From the NCBI RefSeq assembly GCF_035634895.1, contig NZ_DASQCC010000216.1, positions 1 to 64,000 of the forward strand: a stretch of 64,000 nucleotides of DNA. Direction: 5' to 3'. Shown piece by piece: positions 16,736-25,878 of the stretch. The notes under the pieces were generated by a model, which did no database searches, had not been told where the DNA came from, and was given only the letters and a program-made list of their open reading frames with translations. How positions within the stretch are numbered: position 1 is the first letter of the stretch; every line of letters starts with the position of its first letter. The stretch comes from Actinophytocola sp035634895. Its GTDB lineage: Bacteria > Actinomycetota > Actinomycetes > Mycobacteriales > Pseudonocardiaceae. A program made the position numbers and the translations under genes.

Positions 16736-19364
16736 GGCGGGCCAGCTCGATCCGTGAGCCGATGTCGAGCTTGCGGAACACCTTGCGCAGGTGGAAGGCG
16801 ACGGTGTGGGGCGAGATGAACATCCGGGCGGCGACCTGCTTGTTCGTCAGTCCGGTCGCGACCAGTGCGGCGACCGAGCGCTCGGTCTCGGTCAACGCCG
16901 CGAGGCCGGTCCCGGACCGGGTTCGGACACGCCAGTGCCGCCTGACGACCCCGAGCTCCCGTAGCCGCCTGCGGACCCGGGCACCGTCCCGCTCCGCCCC
17001 GACCGAGTCGTAGCGCGCCGCCGCGACCTCCAGCCGGGACACCGCGGCGTCCCGGTCCCGCCCGGCCAGCATCGCACCCAGGTCCTCGGACGCCGACGCG
17101 CTCGCCCACGCGTCCACATGCCGCTCCGCCGCCTCCGCCAACGCGCCGGCGTCACCGTGCAGGACCCCTCGCGCGTGCAGTGCGGACATCACCAGCGACC
17201 GGACCTCCCGGCTGTCCCCCGCCAGTCGTTCCACTGTGGACAGCGCCGCCGCGGCCCAGTCACGTTCCCCCATCGCCAACGCGGTGCGCACGATCCACGC
17301 GGCGGCGGCGGGCTCCTCGACGAACAGCAGCTCACGCCCGGCGGAGTCGCGGCAGACCGCCTGCAGTACCGGATCCTCGCCGTCCCCGGCGAACTCCAGC
17401 TGGGCCTGCGCCCATTCCAGCGTCACCGAACGCCGTCCGGTGATCTCCCGGAACGCCCACGCCGCCAGCGCGTGCTCCGCCACCTTCGCCGCGAGATCGG
17501 CCCGTCGCAACGACACCGTGGTCAGCACCGCCAGCGCGGCCGGCAGGTACACGTGCGCGCCCGTCTCCTTGGCGAGCGCCAGCGTCTCGCTCGCCTTGGT
17601 CAGCGCGTTCGCCAGCCGGCCGAGGCAGAGGTCGATCCGCGCGCTCAGCAGTGTCGGCAGCACGCTCAGCGCGGGGTCGACGCGTGGACCCACCGCCGCG
17701 ATCGCCGCACGGGCGCCGTCGACGTCCCGCAGCCCGGTCAGGATCGCCGCCCGGACGAGCAGAGGGTGCCCGAGCCAGGTCACCGGCTCGCGTGCCTCCG
17801 CCGACCGCGCCGCCGCGTCGGACAGCCGCAGCGCGGCGGCGATCCGCCCTGCTTGCCAGGCCTGCATCGCACACGACGGCAGGCTGGCCACGTCGGCGTG
17901 TCCGCCATGGACGACCGCCGCCATCGCCGCGTCGAGCCCCAGCCTCGCGGAGTCCGGCGTCACCCGGTTCCCTTGCAGGACAAGGGCTGCCGAGAGCCAG
18001 TGGCGCAACGCGCGGTCCGCTTCCGGTGGCAGCTCCCGATCGAGGGCGCCGGTGGCCAGCTCCACCGCAGTACACAGGGGCCCGGCCCTGGTGCACGACT
18101 CGACCGCGAGCCGCGTCAACGGCAGCCACTCCGCACTGTCGTCGCGGACGAGCTCCAGGCCACGCAGCGACAGGTTCACCGCCGCCCGCGGCGACGGTCC
18201 CAGCGCCCGCTCCGCCGCCGTCCGCAGCATCTCCAGCGTCAGCGGGTCCCGCAGCGTCGCGCCGAGCAGGAGGTGCTCGGTCATGTCGGCGACGGGACCG
18301 CCGCGCGTGAACAGCAGCCGCGCGGCCTGATGATGCAGGGCACTGCGGATCGGCACCGGAATCCGTTGCAGCACAACCTGCCATGCCGGGTCCCGGCGAA
18401 ACCGCATCCGCTCCGCCACGGAGTCCAGCAGCTCGGCCGAGACGGCCTCCCGGAACGCGGGCGCCAGCGCCGCCAGCGGCTGCCGCAGCATCTTGGCCAC
18501 GTCACCCGGGGTGAAGGTCCGGCCGAGCACCGCCGCGACGTCCAGCAGCTGCCGAGCCTGCGCCGACAGCGGGTCGAGTCTTCGCTGGACCAGTGCGGCC
18601 AGGCTCTCCGGCACCGCACCGCCGAGCTCACCTGACAGGAACGCGTTGTCGTGCTCCCGGCTGACCAGGCCGTCGCGCACCAGCCCGTCGACCAGTGAGA
18701 TCAGCTCGCCCGGGTTGCCCTCGGCACACGCGGCGAGCTCGGTCAACGCCTCGTTGGGCGCGGCGCCGAGCAGGTCCTCGACGACCATCGCCACCGCCTC
18801 CGCGGACATGCGCCGCAACCGCATGTGCACCATGGCATCCCGGTCCTCGACGTAGCGCACCAGCTGGTCGAGGTGGGCCGTGCACTCACCCGGACGCCGC
18901 GCGAGCACACACACCAGCGGCCTCGTGGTCAGCAGTGAGAACACGGTCTCCAGCGTGGGTGCCGTCGGTTCGCTCCACCGGAGGTTGTCGAGGGTGACGA
19001 GCAGCGGGGTGCGGGCGAGCCGGCTCTCCAACACCACCCGCAGATCGGACGGGACGACGTCGGTGTCGCGGAGCCTGCGCACCAGGACGTCCGGCCGGAA
19101 CTCCTCGTCCATCGCCAGCCTGGTCACCCGGAAACCCTGTGCCTGCGCCAGGTTCGCCAGCTCCGCGAGCAACGCGGTCTTGCCGGCGCCCGCCCCGGCC
19201 ACGATCGACACCGCAACGCCGTGGCCACGCGTGACGGCCGTCCGCAGCAGCTCGGCGAAGCAGGACAGCTCCAGGTCGCGCCCGCGTAGCGGAAGTCGCT
19301 TGGCGCCAGACCGAACCGGACGGTGCCGAAACGTCGGGGGAACCTCGGCGCTGTCCACGATCAC
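16716..19364 (-). CDS. rebR: LAL-type LuxR transcriptional regulator (probable cluster activator)
   Basis: The protein has 882 aa. An N-terminal AAA/STAND ATPase carries Walker A 'GAGAGKT' (57-63) and Walker B 'LLVTLDN'. A long helical middle region follows. The C-terminal LuxR helix-turn-helix spans about 820-882 ('LTETERSVAALVATGLTNKQ', 'ISPHTVAFHLRKVF'). Large ATP-binding LuxR proteins activate many actinomycete clusters, and the rebeccamycin locus has one of similar size. The start is GTG 19364 with AGGAG 8 nt upstream. I saw no TTA codon on reading it by eye. The symbol is by position and family only. Confidence 0.88.
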   Translation of the reverse strand: MIVDSAEVPPTFRHRPVRSGAKRLPLRGRDLELSCFAELLRTAVTRGHGVAVSIVAGAGAGKTALLAELANLAQAQGFRVTRLAMDEEFRPDVLVRRLRDTDVVPSDLRVVLESRLARTPLLVTLDNLRWSEPTAPTLETVFSLLTTRPLVCVLARRPGECTAHLDQLVRYVEDRDAMVHMRLRRMSAEAVAMVVEDLLGAAPNEALTELAACAEGNPGELISLVDGLVRDGLVSREHDNAFLSGELGGAVPESLAALVQRRLDPLSAQARQLLDVAAVLGRTFTPGDVAKMLRQPLAALAPAFREAVSAELLDSVAERMRFRRDPAWQVVLQRIPVPIRSALHHQAARLLFTRGGPVADMTEHLLLGATLRDPLTLEMLRTAAERALGPSPRAAVNLSLRGLELVRDDSAEWLPLTRLAVESCTRAGPLCTAVELATGALDRELPPEADRALRHWLSAALVLQGNRVTPDSARLGLDAAMAAVVHGGHADVASLPSCAMQAWQAGRIAAALRLSDAAARSAEAREPVTWLGHPLLVRAAILTGLRDVDGARAAIAAVGPRVDPALSVLPTLLSARIDLCLGRLANALTKASETLALAKETGAHVYLPAALAVLTTVSLRRADLAAKVAEHALAAWAFREITGRRSVTLEWAQAQLEFAGDGEDPVLQAVCRDSAGRELLFVEEPAAAAWIVRTALAMGERDWAAAALSTVERLAGDSREVRSLVMSALHARGVLHGDAGALAEAAERHVDAWASASASEDLGAMLAGRDRDAAVSRLEVAAARYDSVGAERDGARVRRRLRELGVVRRHWRVRTRSGTGLAALTETERSVAALVATGLTNKQVAARMFISPHTVAFHLRKVFRKLDIGSRIELARLIQPND

Positions 19365-19461
19365 CGTGAGTACTCCTATGAGGACGCAGAGTCAATACTG
19401 GTGGACCGAACGACTCGACTCTCGTGAACGAAGGGGCACGGGCGTGATCACGAGAAAACTC

Positions 19462-19489
19462 TTGACCAACTCGACGCGCGCAGTAACGT
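19462..19489 (+). promoter_or_regulatory. Candidate housekeeping promoter of the sugar-uptake operon
   Basis: TTGACC (19462-19467) and TAACGT (19484-19489) are separated by 16 nt. They resemble sigma-70-type boxes and would place transcription start about 50 nt before the GTG at 19544. Confidence 0.5.
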
Positions 19490-19543
19490 GAGAATCACCG
19501 GAAAACCGAACCATTTTCGAACCTGGATCGTAATGGTGGTGCC

Positions 19544-20848
19544 GTGTTCGCCGTGATCGCAGTCGTGGTCCATACCGCTCGCCGCGAGCTCTTCGAGGAG
19601 GCGGCGAGCACCCTGGCCGGCGTCGATCTCAGGTGGGTCGGCTACGACCACGAGGACGACATCCGCCGCCAGGTCGCCGATCTCCTTGCCGAGAGCCACA
19701 TCGACGGGCTCCTCCTCGGCCCGGTCCCCTACACCGCCTGCCGCGACCTGCTGCCGGCCGACCTGTCGGTGGCGGTGACCAGGTCCTCGGCGCTGGACCT
19801 GGCGATGACCCTCTACCGCGCCCTGGCCAAAGGCTGGCCCCCCACACCGGTCAGCATCGACACCTTCGACAACGCCACCGTCGACGAGGTCGCCCGCGCG
19901 CTGGACCTCGACCGGGACCGGATCGCCTGCCTTCCGTACTGCCACGAGCAGACCAGTGCGGAGATCGCCGAGTTCCACCTCGACCACCACCGCCGGCACG
20001 ACAGCTACGTCATCAGCGCACGAAGTGCCGTCGTGGCACGGCTTCACGGGACGGTGCCGCTGCTCAACGGCATGCCCGTGCCCTCGACGATCCGCGTACA
20101 GCTGCACGAGCTGGCCCTGCGCATCGAGTCCACCCGGGCGAGTGCCCTGCGGTTCGCGGCCGGCATCTTCCAACTGTCCAAACAGGACGGTCGGACCGAT
20201 CCCGACCGGGCGCGGGTCGGGATGACGAACCTGTTGGTCAACACCCCGGAGTTCGCCGAGGCCTGGATCGAGAACCGGGACCGGCGCGGCGTCCTCCTGT
20301 TCGCCCACAAGGCACTGTTCGAACGCGTCACGCACAGCTGGGTCACCGTGCCCGCCCTCGACGAGGCGGCGAGCACCCTCGGCATCCGGGTCGCCGCGGG
20401 GTTCGGCGTCGGGGCGTCGGCACGCAACTGCGTGCTGCTGGCCGAACGCGCCGCCGAACGCGCCGACCGGGAAGCCTCGCCGGCCGGTTACCTCATCGAG
20501 GACAGCGGGCTGATCATCGGTCCGATGACGCCGACGCGTATCCCGCTGGAGTTCTCCTACCGGGGTCACCGCGAGGGACTCGAGGACCTCGCGGGCAGCG
20601 CCGGCCTGAGCGCGACCACGCTGTCCCGGCTCGCCGCGCTGGAACACAGCCTGGCCGGCAGGCCGATCTCACCGGGCGACCTCGCGGAGTCGCTCGGCAT
20701 CACCGATCCCAGTGGGCGCCGGCTCATCCGGAAGCTCAGCGCGTGCGGCCTGGTCACCGTCGCGGGCAGCGCGCAGAACCACGCCAAGGGCCGCCCATCG
20801 CGGCTCTACCACCTGCACATCGACGACGCCCTCAAGGAACAGACATGA
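19544..20848 (+). CDS. Two-part transcriptional regulator with C-terminal winged helix
   Basis: The protein has 434 aa. The first 150 residues look like a sensor fold ('VFAVIAVVVHTARRELFEEA', then alternating strands and helices). 'GVGASARNCVLLAERA' lies near residue 290. A C-terminal segment (about 350-425) reads as a winged helix: 'LAESLGITDPSGRRLIRKL', then 'KGRPSRLYHLHI'. I do not recognise a named family with confidence. The start GTG 19544 has a poor ribosome site. The stop overlaps the binding-protein gene as ATGA, which is unusual: the regulator is the first gene of the operon it presumably controls. Confidence 0.7.
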   Translation: MFAVIAVVVHTARRELFEEAASTLAGVDLRWVGYDHEDDIRRQVADLLAESHIDGLLLGPVPYTACRDLLPADLSVAVTRSSALDLAMTLYRALAKGWPPTPVSIDTFDNATVDEVARALDLDRDRIACLPYCHEQTSAEIAEFHLDHHRRHDSYVISARSAVVARLHGTVPLLNGMPVPSTIRVQLHELALRIESTRASALRFAAGIFQLSKQDGRTDPDRARVGMTNLLVNTPEFAEAWIENRDRRGVLLFAHKALFERVTHSWVTVPALDEAASTLGIRVAAGFGVGASARNCVLLAERAAERADREASPAGYLIEDSGLIIGPMTPTRIPLEFSYRGHREGLEDLAGSAGLSATTLSRLAALEHSLAGRPISPGDLAESLGITDPSGRRLIRKLSACGLVTVAGSAQNHAKGRPSRLYHLHIDDALKEQT

Positions 20849-22164
20849 ACGCGTTCACCCGCAGGGAAGCGCTCAAACTCGCCGGCCTCGGAGTCTCGGC
20901 CTCGTTCCTCGCCGCCTGCGGCGAGGGCGGTGGCGGCAGCGGCGACGGCACGGTCCGGTTCGAGGGCTGGGACTACGAGGCCCAGCTGGTACAGCAGAAC
21001 CTCGACCGGTTCGCCAGGCTGAACAAGGACATCAGGGTCTCCTACACCCCGATCACCAGCGCCCAGTACGTCCAGAAGGTGGTCGCGGAGTTCACCGGCG
21101 ACGCCGGCCCCGACGCGCTGTACGTCTACGACGACTCGCTGGCGGGCTGGGTCGAGGCCGGCTACCTGCAACCGCTCGACGGGCTCGCCGGCGTGGCCGA
21201 CGTCTACGACTCGATCTACCCGTCGAACGCGGAGACCATGACGTACAAGGGAAAGCGCTACGGCCTGCCGTACTACACGGACTCCCAGTGCCTGATCTAC
21301 AACGCGGAGATCCTCGGCAAGGCGGGCTTCACCACCCCGCCCAAGAGCCTCGACGAGCTGACGCGGCAGGCGCTGAAGATCAAGAACGACGGGCTCCTGG
21401 AGTACCCGATCGGGATGACCGCGCAGCTGTCGGACACCTGGTGGGCATGGGTGTGGGGCCTGGTCTTCGCCAGCGGCGGCGAGATGTTCGCCGACGACCA
21501 CACGCCGGTGCTGAAGTCGAAGGACCCCACGACGAAGAACGTCTTCGCCTGGCTGCGGGACGCCGCCAACAAGTCCAAGGTGCTCGACCCCGCGTCGCTG
21601 CAGCTCCTGCCCGTGCCGCTGGACAACGCGATGATGGCCGGCCAGTACGCGTTCACCATCGGTGCGCGCTACGCCCTGCGGACCTACAACGATCCGGCGA
21701 AGTCGAAGGTCGCCGGCAGGATGAAGCTCGCGCTCGTCCCCGGTCTCGAGGACGAGTCGAAGGGCACGGTCAGCAACACCCGTATGTACGGCCTGTCCGC
21801 GAACACCCAGGTCAAGGACAAGGCGGTCAAGCTGCTGACCTACCTCGGCGGCTACGACCGCGACAAGGTGCCCTACACCGCCAAGTTCTGGTTCATGCAG
21901 CGCGGACTCGGATTCACCTTCACCGACCTCGCCAAGGACCCGGACGTCGTCGCGGCCCTGAAGAAGTTCGCGGACCCCGTCGTCTACCAGGAGCTGGCCG
22001 AGACCGCACACGCCCGCAACGTGCTGGACGTCCCGTGGTACACCGAGTTCGAGACGGAGATGCACAAGGTGGTCCAGCAGGTGCTGACCGACCAGGCGAC
22101 CCCGGAGGCGGCCGTCGCGAGCCTCGACAAGACCGCCGGCGACCTCAAGAAGAAGTACTCCTGA
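20845..22164 (+). CDS. ABC transporter extracellular sugar-binding lipoprotein
   Basis: The protein has 439 aa. The N-terminus carries 'RREALKLAGLG', which looks like a Tat signal, and then a lipobox 'LAAC' (Cys about 28). It is therefore probably exported folded and lipid-anchored. The body is typical of family 1 solute-binding proteins for oligosaccharides ('GKRYGLPYYTDSQCLIYN', 'MAGQYAFTIGARYALR'). It delivers its ligand to the two permeases just downstream. The neighbouring esterase-like genes suggest an acylated sugar. Confidence 0.88.
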   Translation: MNAFTRREALKLAGLGVSASFLAACGEGGGGSGDGTVRFEGWDYEAQLVQQNLDRFARLNKDIRVSYTPITSAQYVQKVVAEFTGDAGPDALYVYDDSLAGWVEAGYLQPLDGLAGVADVYDSIYPSNAETMTYKGKRYGLPYYTDSQCLIYNAEILGKAGFTTPPKSLDELTRQALKIKNDGLLEYPIGMTAQLSDTWWAWVWGLVFASGGEMFADDHTPVLKSKDPTTKNVFAWLRDAANKSKVLDPASLQLLPVPLDNAMMAGQYAFTIGARYALRTYNDPAKSKVAGRMKLALVPGLEDESKGTVSNTRMYGLSANTQVKDKAVKLLTYLGGYDRDKVPYTAKFWFMQRGLGFTFTDLAKDPDVVAALKKFADPVVYQELAETAHARNVLDVPWYTEFETEMHKVVQQVLTDQATPEAAVASLDKTAGDLKKKYS

Positions 22165-22167
22165 GGC

Positions 22168-23061
22168 ATGCCAAGGAAACCGTGGAGCGACAACGTCCGC
22201 GCCTACGCGCTCAACGCTCCCGCGATCATCGTCATCTCGCTGCTCGTCGCCTATCCCATCGGCTACTCGTTCTGGGTGAGCCTGCACCGGGACAACCTCA
22301 AGCAGCCGCTGGCGAAGCGGTTCATCGGCCTGGACAACTACCTGTCGCTGTTCCATGACGACGCGTTCCTCGCGTCGTTGCGGGTGTCCGCGTTGTTCGT
22401 GCTGGTGGTCCTCGCGTTCACCGTGGTGCTCGCGATGACGCTCGCGCTGGTGCTCAACGAGACCTTCCGCGGCCGGGGCCTGCTGCTGAGCCTCGCGCTG
22501 CTGCCGTGGGCGATGCCGGGCGTGGTCAACGGCCTCATGTGGCGGACCGTCTTCGACGCGAAGACCGGCGCGCTCAACGGGTTGCTCACGCAGCTCGGTC
22601 TCGTCGACGGCTACCAGGCCTGGCTGACCTCCGGGACCGGCGCGTTCTTCTTCACGGCGATGGCACAGGTGTGGAACACGCTCCCGTTCTCGGTGATCAT
22701 CCTGCTGGCCGGGCTGGCGACGATCCCCTCGGAGCTGTACGACGCCGCCAAGGTCGACCGCGCCGGTGTCCTGCGCCGCTTCGGGCAGGTCACGATGCCG
22801 TGGCTGACGCATCCGCTGCTGATCGTGCTGATCCTGGAGACCATGAACGCGTTCCGCGCGTTCGACACGATCTACGTCCTGACCGGCGGTGGTCCCGGCA
22901 GCGCGACGACCACGATCGCGCTGCTGGACGTGCGGACCGTGCTCACCTACACCGACTTCGGGCTGGGCAGCGCGTACGCCTGGGTGATCACCCTGATCAC
23001 GCTGGTGGTCTCGATCGGCTACATCGCTCTGCTCTACCGGAGGGGGAACTTCGAGGTATGA
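22168..23061 (+). CDS. ABC sugar permease, MalF/UgpA type
   Basis: The protein has 297 aa with about six membrane segments. The cytoplasmic EAA loop reads 'ELYDAAKVDRAGVLRRFGQV', which contacts the ATPase. It starts 3 nt after the binding-protein stop and its own stop overlaps the second permease as ATGA. It forms the heterodimeric channel with the next gene product. Confidence 0.9.
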   Translation: MPRKPWSDNVRAYALNAPAIIVISLLVAYPIGYSFWVSLHRDNLKQPLAKRFIGLDNYLSLFHDDAFLASLRVSALFVLVVLAFTVVLAMTLALVLNETFRGRGLLLSLALLPWAMPGVVNGLMWRTVFDAKTGALNGLLTQLGLVDGYQAWLTSGTGAFFFTAMAQVWNTLPFSVIILLAGLATIPSELYDAAKVDRAGVLRRFGQVTMPWLTHPLLIVLILETMNAFRAFDTIYVLTGGGPGSATTTIALLDVRTVLTYTDFGLGSAYAWVITLITLVVSIGYIALLYRRGNFEV

Positions 23062-23942
23062 CCACCGTTCCCCTGCGGTACCGGGTGCCGTGGAAGAAGA
23101 TCGTCGTCTACGTGCTCGCCGTGCTGTTCGCGCTCTACCTGGTGCTGCCGTTCTACTGGATCGTGGCGATGAGCTTCATGCCGGAGGCCGACGCCGTCTC
23201 CGTCCCTCCACAGTGGATCCCGGAGCACCCGACGCTCGCGAACTACCTCGGCTTCGTCGACCCGAGCGACGCCCAGGCGCTCGTCGGTTCGCGGGCGATC
23301 GAGGAGACGCCGTACTCGCTGCTCAACAGCCTGGTCGTGGCGGCGTCCACCGCGCTGCTGAACCTGGTGCTCGCGACCTTCGCGGCGTACTCGTTCTCCC
23401 GCATCAGGTTCCGCGGCAGCCAGCTGCTGCTGGTCCTGTACCTGATCACCAGGATGGTGCCCGGCATCGCCATCATCATCCCGTTCTACCTGCTGATGCG
23501 AGAGTTCCACCTGCTGGACACCTACCTCGCGCTGATCCTGTCCTACACGACCTTCGCGCTGCCGATCACGATCTGGATCCTCAAGGACTTCTTCCGGTCG
23601 GTGCCGAGAGAGCTGGAGGACGCGGCGCGGGTCGACCGCTGCGGGTGGTTCCGCACGATGTGGTCGGTGTTCCTGCCGGTCGCCGCGCCGGGCCTGGTCG
23701 CCGCGGCGGTCTTCTCGTTCATGACGGCGTGGAACGAGTTCATGTTCGCGTTGTTCCTGACCAGCACCAGAGCGGCGAAGACGATCCCGGTGGTGGCGGC
23801 GAACTTCGCCACCGACTTCAACACGCAGTACACCGTGATGGCCGCGGCCGGCGTGCTCGCTGTGCTGCCGCCGCTGTTGCTGGCGTTGGTCTTCCAGCGC
23901 AAGCTCGTGGCCGGCATGGCGGCCGGCTCGGTGAAAGGCTAG
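23058..23942 (+). CDS. ABC sugar permease, MalG/UgpE type
   Basis: The protein has 294 aa. The first transmembrane helix is 'VVYVLAVLFALYLVLPFYWI'. The EAA loop reads 'ELEDAARVDRCGWFRTMWSV'. It starts at ATG 23058, overlapping the first permease; a longer frame running through this region is out of phase with that gene and not real. It is the second half of the sugar channel. Confidence 0.9.
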   Translation: MTTVPLRYRVPWKKIVVYVLAVLFALYLVLPFYWIVAMSFMPEADAVSVPPQWIPEHPTLANYLGFVDPSDAQALVGSRAIEETPYSLLNSLVVAASTALLNLVLATFAAYSFSRIRFRGSQLLLVLYLITRMVPGIAIIIPFYLLMREFHLLDTYLALILSYTTFALPITIWILKDFFRSVPRELEDAARVDRCGWFRTMWSVFLPVAAPGLVAAAVFSFMTAWNEFMFALFLTSTRAAKTIPVVAANFATDFNTQYTVMAAAGVLAVLPPLLLALVFQRKLVAGMAAGSVKG

Positions 23943-23944
23943 GT

Positions 23945-24949
23945 ATGGCAGAGGTACGGCTCGACGGCGTCACGAAGTCCTTCGGCGGCAAGACGGTCGT
24001 CGACGACCTGTCCCTGACCGTGCGCGACCGGGAGTTCCTCACGCTGGTCGGCCCGTCCGGCTGCGGGAAGTCGACGACGCTGCGGATGATCTGCGGGCTG
24101 GAGCGCGCGAGCGCGGGGCAGATCTACTTCGACGACCAGCCGGTCGGCTGGCTGCCCGCGAACAAGCGGGACGTGTCGATGGTGTTCCAGAGCTACGCGC
24201 TCTACCCGCACAAGACCGTCGAGCAGAACATCGGTTTCGCGCTGAAGATGCTGCGGGTGCCCAAGGACGAGATCGCCCGGCAGGTCCGCGAGGCCGCCGG
24301 CACGCTCGACATCCTGGACCTGCTCGACCGCAGGCCCAGAGAGCTGTCCGGCGGGCAGCGGCAACGGGTGGCGCTCGGCCGCGCCATCGTCCGGGAGGCC
24401 GGCGCCTACCTCCTCGACGAGCCGCTGTCCAACCTGGACGCGCAGCTGCGGGTGCTGATGCGTGCGGAGATCAAGCGCCTGCACGTGGACCTGGCACGGA
24501 CGTTCATCTACGTGACGCACGATCAGGTCGAGGCGATGACCATGTCCGACCGGATCGCGGTGATGAAGGACGGGGTGGTCCACCAGTGCGCGACGCCGGA
24601 CGAGATCTACGCCCGCCCCGCGAACCGTTTCGTGGCCTCGTTCATGGGCAGCCCGCCAATGAACTTCCTGACCAGGGAACGGGTCGTGCTCGGTATCCGG
24701 CCCGAGAACGTGTCGCTGTCGGTGACGCCACGGGAAGGCCACGAGCCGGGCGAGGTCTTCATCACCGAACCGTTGGGCGCGGACGTCCTGGTGACCGTGC
24801 GGCTCGACGGCGACCTGATCAAGGCCCGCGTGGCGGCGCCCTTCCACCTCGGGCACGACAGAACCATCCACATCGGACTGGACCGGACGAAGCTGCACTA
24901 CTTCTCGGTCGAGGACGGCCGGGCGCTCGAGGAGGGGAAGGCGAGTTGA
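23945..24949 (+). CDS. ABC transporter ATPase, MalK/UgpC/MsmX type
   Basis: The protein has 334 aa. It has Walker A 'GPSGCGKST' (about 37), Q-loop 'MVFQSYALYPH', signature 'LSGGQRQRVALGRA', Walker B 'AYLLDEPLSNLD' and switch His 'YVTHDQ'. A C-terminal TOBE-like domain from about residue 240 contains 'VLGIRPENVSL'. It energises the two permeases. Many actinomycete sugar importers lack their own ATPase and share MsiK, so a dedicated copy here is worth noting. The stop overlaps the next start as TTGA. Confidence 0.92.
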   Translation: MAEVRLDGVTKSFGGKTVVDDLSLTVRDREFLTLVGPSGCGKSTTLRMICGLERASAGQIYFDDQPVGWLPANKRDVSMVFQSYALYPHKTVEQNIGFALKMLRVPKDEIARQVREAAGTLDILDLLDRRPRELSGGQRQRVALGRAIVREAGAYLLDEPLSNLDAQLRVLMRAEIKRLHVDLARTFIYVTHDQVEAMTMSDRIAVMKDGVVHQCATPDEIYARPANRFVASFMGSPPMNFLTRERVVLGIRPENVSLSVTPREGHEPGEVFITEPLGADVLVTVRLDGDLIKARVAAPFHLGHDRTIHIGLDRTKLHYFSVEDGRALEEGKAS

Positions 24950-25878
24950 GGGATCCTGAGGCGGCCACGATCGAGGTGCCGCGACCGGCCGACTTCGACG
25001 AGTTCTGGGCCGAGAGCGTGGCGGCGTGCACGGCGCTGCCGTTGCGGCCGTCGTTCGAGTACGCGCCGGGCTTGTCTACGGACACGGTCGCGGTGTACGA
25101 CGTCCGGTACACGAGCTACCAGGGCGTGCGTGTCGCGGCGTGGTACACGACGCCCCGCGACGGTCCGGCGCCCTACCCGGGGCTGGTGACCATCCCAGGG
25201 TACATCTCCGAGCCGGACGTGCCCCGGCGCTGGTCGGAGCTGGGGTACGCCGCGCTCGCGGTGGCACCGCGGGGAAAGCTGCGGTCCAACGCCGTGTTCG
25301 ACCCCGGCTACCCCGGCCTGCTGACGCACAACATCGTGGACCACCACACCTACGGCTACCGCGGGTTCTACCTCGACGTCGTGCGTGCGGTCGACGTGCT
25401 GGCCGGCCGGTCCGAAGTGGACACGAGCCGGATAGGGCTGCAGGGGTCGAGCCAGGGCGGCGGGTTGGGCATCACGACGGCCGCGTTGCGCCCCGAGGCG
25501 ATCGCCTGCGTGAGTGCCGGTGCGCCGTACCTGTGCGGGATCATGGCGGCGACCCGGCTCACGCGTTCCTATCCCTACGAGGAGATCACCGAGTACCTGC
25601 GGGTGCACCCGGACCACGCGCCGCTCGTGGCCGAGACGGTGTCCTACTACGACGGCATCAACTTCGCGCCGAAGGTGCGCGCGCCGGTCATGATCTACCT
25701 GGGGCTGGAGGACGACGTGTGCCCGCCGGAGACCGGCTTCGCCGTGCACCGGGCGCTGCCCGGTGAGCACCCGCTGCACACCTATCCCCGCTGTGCGCAC
25801 CATGCCGGTCTGCCCCGGGTCATGACGGTGGTGGAGGAGTTCCTTGCCGAGCACCTGGCGCCGGAGGTGGGGGCATGA
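24946..25878 (+). CDS. Acetyl-xylan-esterase-like alpha/beta hydrolase
   Basis: The protein has 310 aa. Its start is TTG 24946, supported by GAGGAGGGG upstream and the 4-nt overlap with the ATPase stop. The fold resembles family-7 acetyl esterases (AXE1): nucleophile 'GSSQGGG' (Ser about 169), acid 'LEDDVCPPET' (about 256) and 'CAHHAGLP' His (about 286). No signal peptide is seen, so it would de-acylate the imported sugar in the cytoplasm. The exact substrate is inferred only from the transporter genes. Confidence 0.83.
   Translation: MRDPEAATIEVPRPADFDEFWAESVAACTALPLRPSFEYAPGLSTDTVAVYDVRYTSYQGVRVAAWYTTPRDGPAPYPGLVTIPGYISEPDVPRRWSELGYAALAVAPRGKLRSNAVFDPGYPGLLTHNIVDHHTYGYRGFYLDVVRAVDVLAGRSEVDTSRIGLQGSSQGGGLGITTAALRPEAIACVSAGAPYLCGIMAATRLTRSYPYEEITEYLRVHPDHAPLVAETVSYYDGINFAPKVRAPVMIYLGLEDDVCPPETGFAVHRALPGEHPLHTYPRCAHHAGLPRVMTVVEEFLAEHLAPEVGA

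Noticed and set aside
16716..19364. bldA (TTA-codon) control of the cluster activator
   Set aside because: I saw no in-frame TTA codon in this gene on reading, so there is no support. A computed codon count should confirm.
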